In this document: positions 62,730 through 64,000 of the stretch, piece by piece
How the letters are laid out: each line of letters starts with the position of its first letter
How positions within the stretch are numbered: position 1 is the first letter of the stretch
Source: an uncultured bacterium
GTDB taxonomy: Bacteria; Verrucomicrobiota; Lentisphaeria; Victivallales; UBA1829
Direction of reading: 5' to 3'
Length of the DNA stretch: 64,000 nucleotides
NCBI GenBank assembly: GCA_902778895.1
Contig: CACYZF010000002.1
Location: 222,191-286,190 of the forward strand
Position numbers and translations under genes: made by a program
Notes under the pieces: generated by a model
Told to the model about the DNA's origin: nothing
What the model saw: only the letters and a program-made list of their open reading frames with translations
Databases searched by the model: none

Positions 62730-63262
62730 ATGAACTTCACTGAGCAGAAAAAAGCCGCGAAAAAGTTTGCCGAATACTGGCAGGGCAAAGGGTACGAAAA
62801 AGGTGAATCCCAGCCCTTCTGGCTTGCGCTTCTGCGCGATGTGTTCGGTGTAGCCGAACCGGAAATGATGCTACACTATATCACTTCGGAGTTTTGACAT
62901 CAAAGGTTCACATGGCATGGACGCGCGTTGTATGCGGGCGTTTGAAATCAGATTATCGCTATTCCATCAAGATCGTTTACAACAATTTTCCGTGGCCGGA
63001 CGCGACCGAAGAACAGAAGAAGCAAATCGAGGTAACAGCGCAGGGGATTCTGGATGCGCGCGACAAATTCCCGGATTGTTCGCTGGCTATTCTGTATGAT
63101 GAAGCGACTATGCCGCCGGAACTCCGCAAGGCGCACCAGGCGAATGATGCCGCCGTGATGAAACTTTACGGCTACAAACCCGGCATGCCGGAACCCGCCA
63201 TCGTCACCGACCTGATGAAACGTTATCAGTTGCTCACGAATCCTGACGGAAAGAATCTGTAA
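62730..63262 (+). pseudogene. Internally deleted type IIG (MmeI-like) restriction-modification gene
   Basis: The first 55 codons (MNFTEQKKAAKKFAEYW, then FWLALLRDVFGVAEPE) match the N terminus of single-chain DNA methyltransferase/restriction proteins and end at a TGA at 62895. In another frame the sequence resumes with FGVLTSKVHMAW, RLKSDYRYS, VYNNFPWP and LYDEATMPPELRKAHQAND to the stop at 63262, which matches the C-terminal end of the same family. The catalytic and central parts (several hundred codons) are missing. A GGAGGTGCAGC site remains before the ATG. Non-functional as a methylase or nuclease. Confidence 0.85.
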
Positions 63263-63304
63263 CAGGATTTCAGAAAGTTTGTTTTTTTGGACGCGTTCGC
63301 GTCG

Positions 63305-63386
63305 CGCTTCGCTGGGGGCGCGCATCCGCGCGCCTTGGTGGCCTCGCTTACGCTCGGCGACAGGTTCAATTACCGCGAGGCGCGCG
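63305..63386 (+). repeat. Right arm of the inverted repeats
   Basis: GC-rich, built from CGCTTCGCTGGGGGCGCGCA, GGCCTCGCTTACGCTCGGCG and CGCGAGGCGCGCG parts. It is inverted relative to 62424-62505 and partly repeated directly at 63432-63492. The 63263-63766 gap contains these, one hairpin terminator, a palindromic element and the cysK promoter, but no gene. Confidence 0.65.
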
Positions 63387-63431
63387 TGCAATGTGTATTG
63401 ATATAGTACACGGCTACGCTCACGCACGGGT

Positions 63432-63492
63432 TCGCGCCTCGGTGGCCTCGCTTACACTCGGCGACAGGTTCGATTCACCGCGAAATGCGCGC
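63432..63492 (+). repeat. Direct partial copy of the right arm
   Basis: CGGTGGCCTCGCTTACACTC followed by GGCGACAGGTTC repeats the segment at about 63338-63368 with few changes. Same orientation as the right arm. Confidence 0.65.
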
Positions 63493-63551
63493 AACAGTGT
63501 TTTTGTTTGGGGTACATTCTCCTGTTTTGTTACTGCCCGCGCCAATATAAT

Positions 63552-63577
63552 TAGTCTTATAGGCCCAATACGACCTA
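63552..63577. repeat. Second CTATAGG-type short element
   Basis: TAGTCTTATAGGCCCAATAC followed by GACCTAT resembles the reverse complement of the 53064-53091 element. Lies just before a terminator. Confidence 0.4.
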
Positions 63578-63584
63578 TTTTTCA

Positions 63585-63617
63585 GCCCTCTGTCGGAAAC
63601 GGCACAGGGCTTTTTTT
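63585..63617 (+). terminator. Terminator upstream of cysK
   Basis: GCCCTCTGT pairs with ACAGGGC with one bulged C, followed by seven T. Confidence 0.75.
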
Positions 63618-63681
63618 GAGCTCGGGGATACAAGACAACTAAAAAAGTAGAGAATTTATTTGTTTTTCTTTGGACTTTTGC

Positions 63682-63709
63682 TTGACATTTGCGAAAAGCA
63701 TGCTAAAGT
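63682..63709 (+). promoter_or_regulatory. Promoter for cysK
   Basis: Consensus TTGACA, 16 nt, TAAAGT with ATGC before the -10; about 55 bp upstream of the ATG. No cysteine-linked operator is evident. Confidence 0.75.
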
Positions 63710-63766
63710 ATATTCATAACTTTTTTGGTAGACATCAAATAAAAAACATGAAAGGAGACCATTCCT

Positions 63767-64000
63767 ATGAGCATCGCAAACAACATCCTCGACAAGATCG
63801 GCGGCACCCCGCTTGTCCGCATCAACAAACTGAACCAGGGCGGCGCTGAAGTCGTCGTCAAGGTCGAATCGTTCAACCCCGGCGGCTCCGTGAAGGACCG
63901 TATCGCGTTCGCCATGATCGAAGCGGCGGAACAGGCCGGTGCGCTGAAGCCCGGCGCGCTCATCATCGAGCCGACCAGCGGCAACACGGGCATCGGGCTT
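63767..64000 (+). CDS. cysK: Cysteine synthase, N-terminal part (runs off the window)
   Basis: The first 78 residues: [16 protein letters not shown], then [18 protein letters not shown] with the PLP lysine in SVKDR, and [13 protein letters not shown] (phosphate/substrate loop). O-acetylserine sulfhydrylase makes cysteine from O-acetylserine and sulfide. GAAAGGAGACC precedes the ATG. The rest lies beyond the right edge; CysM-type paralogues cannot be fully excluded from this part. Confidence 0.9.
   Translation, partial: MSIANNILDKIGGTPLVRINKLNQGGAEVVVKVESFNPGGSVKDRIAFAMIEAAEQAGALKPGALIIEPTSGNTGIGL

Overview
The window is a bacterial chromosome segment that joins the right-hand part of a tailed-phage prophage (about 1-24,350) to host chromosome (about 24,350-64,000). 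The host looks like a member of the Planctomycetes-Verrucomicrobia-Chlamydia group, most likely a Lentisphaerae/Victivallis-like gut anaerobe. The evidence is a 52-aa 'small basic protein' typical of that group (41408-41566), an ECF sigma factor translationally coupled to a membrane Ser/Thr kinase, L-rhamnose and L-fucose utilisation genes, and GC-rich codon use. The genus assignment is inference; the small basic protein is the best phylum-level marker.

Prophage. From the left edge: the end of a strand-loop-strand (AIDA-type) repeat protein, a portal, a Mu F/SPP1 gp7-type head protein and two fibre-like proteins. The second fibre protein is the target of a complete diversity-generating retroelement (DGR). 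Its variable repeat VR (5772-5889) and template repeat TR (6103-6220) differ at five positions, and every one is an A in the TR. A structured spacer and a DGR-type reverse transcriptase (6430-7497) follow. Next come two unknown genes coupled to the RT, two small membrane proteins, a patatin-like lipase, scaffold, an SU10-type major capsid protein, connector genes and an autotransporter-type O-heptosyltransferase (13159-14322). A reverse-strand cassette of seven small unknown genes separates these from the tail genes. The tail genes include a tail tube and a tail-assembly chaperone with a canonical A AAA AAC -1 frameshift site. The prophage ends with a 696-aa repeat fibre, a reverse-strand orphan gene and a tyrosine integrase that abuts the 3' end of tRNA-Ser(UGA), the probable attachment site. 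No terminase or tape-measure gene is visible; the prophage continues beyond the left edge.

Host, 24.4-31.9 kb: L-rhamnose isomerase and rhamnulokinase (rhaA-rhaB), a GT39-like membrane glycosyltransferase, threonine synthase and an LptF/LptG-type permease. Host, 31.9-41.2 kb: a 1016-aa protein joining several periplasmic amino-acid-binding modules to an ABC permease domain, an unknown gene, a C_GCAxxG_C_C protein and a 1498-aa exported protein built of nine related modules. Host, 41.4-46.9 kb: small basic protein, aconitase, arginine decarboxylase (speA) and a carboxynorspermidine-synthase-like dehydrogenase. Host, 47-53 kb: ECF sigma plus kinase/beta-helix receptor, small membrane and exported proteins, an acyl carrier protein and a family of repeated membrane modules. 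Host, 53-62.3 kb: an esterase divergent from a GH95 alpha-L-fucosidase, then a YhiI-RbbA-YhhJ type export system. Host, 62.4-64 kb: a gutted restriction-modification gene between inverted repeats, then the start of cysteine synthase.

Many host genes are preceded by clear sigma-70-like promoters (TTGAAA/TTGATT/TTGCAA, 16-17 nt, TATATT/TATAGT/TAGAAT). All functional names rest on reading motifs in the translated sequence; no database search was run.
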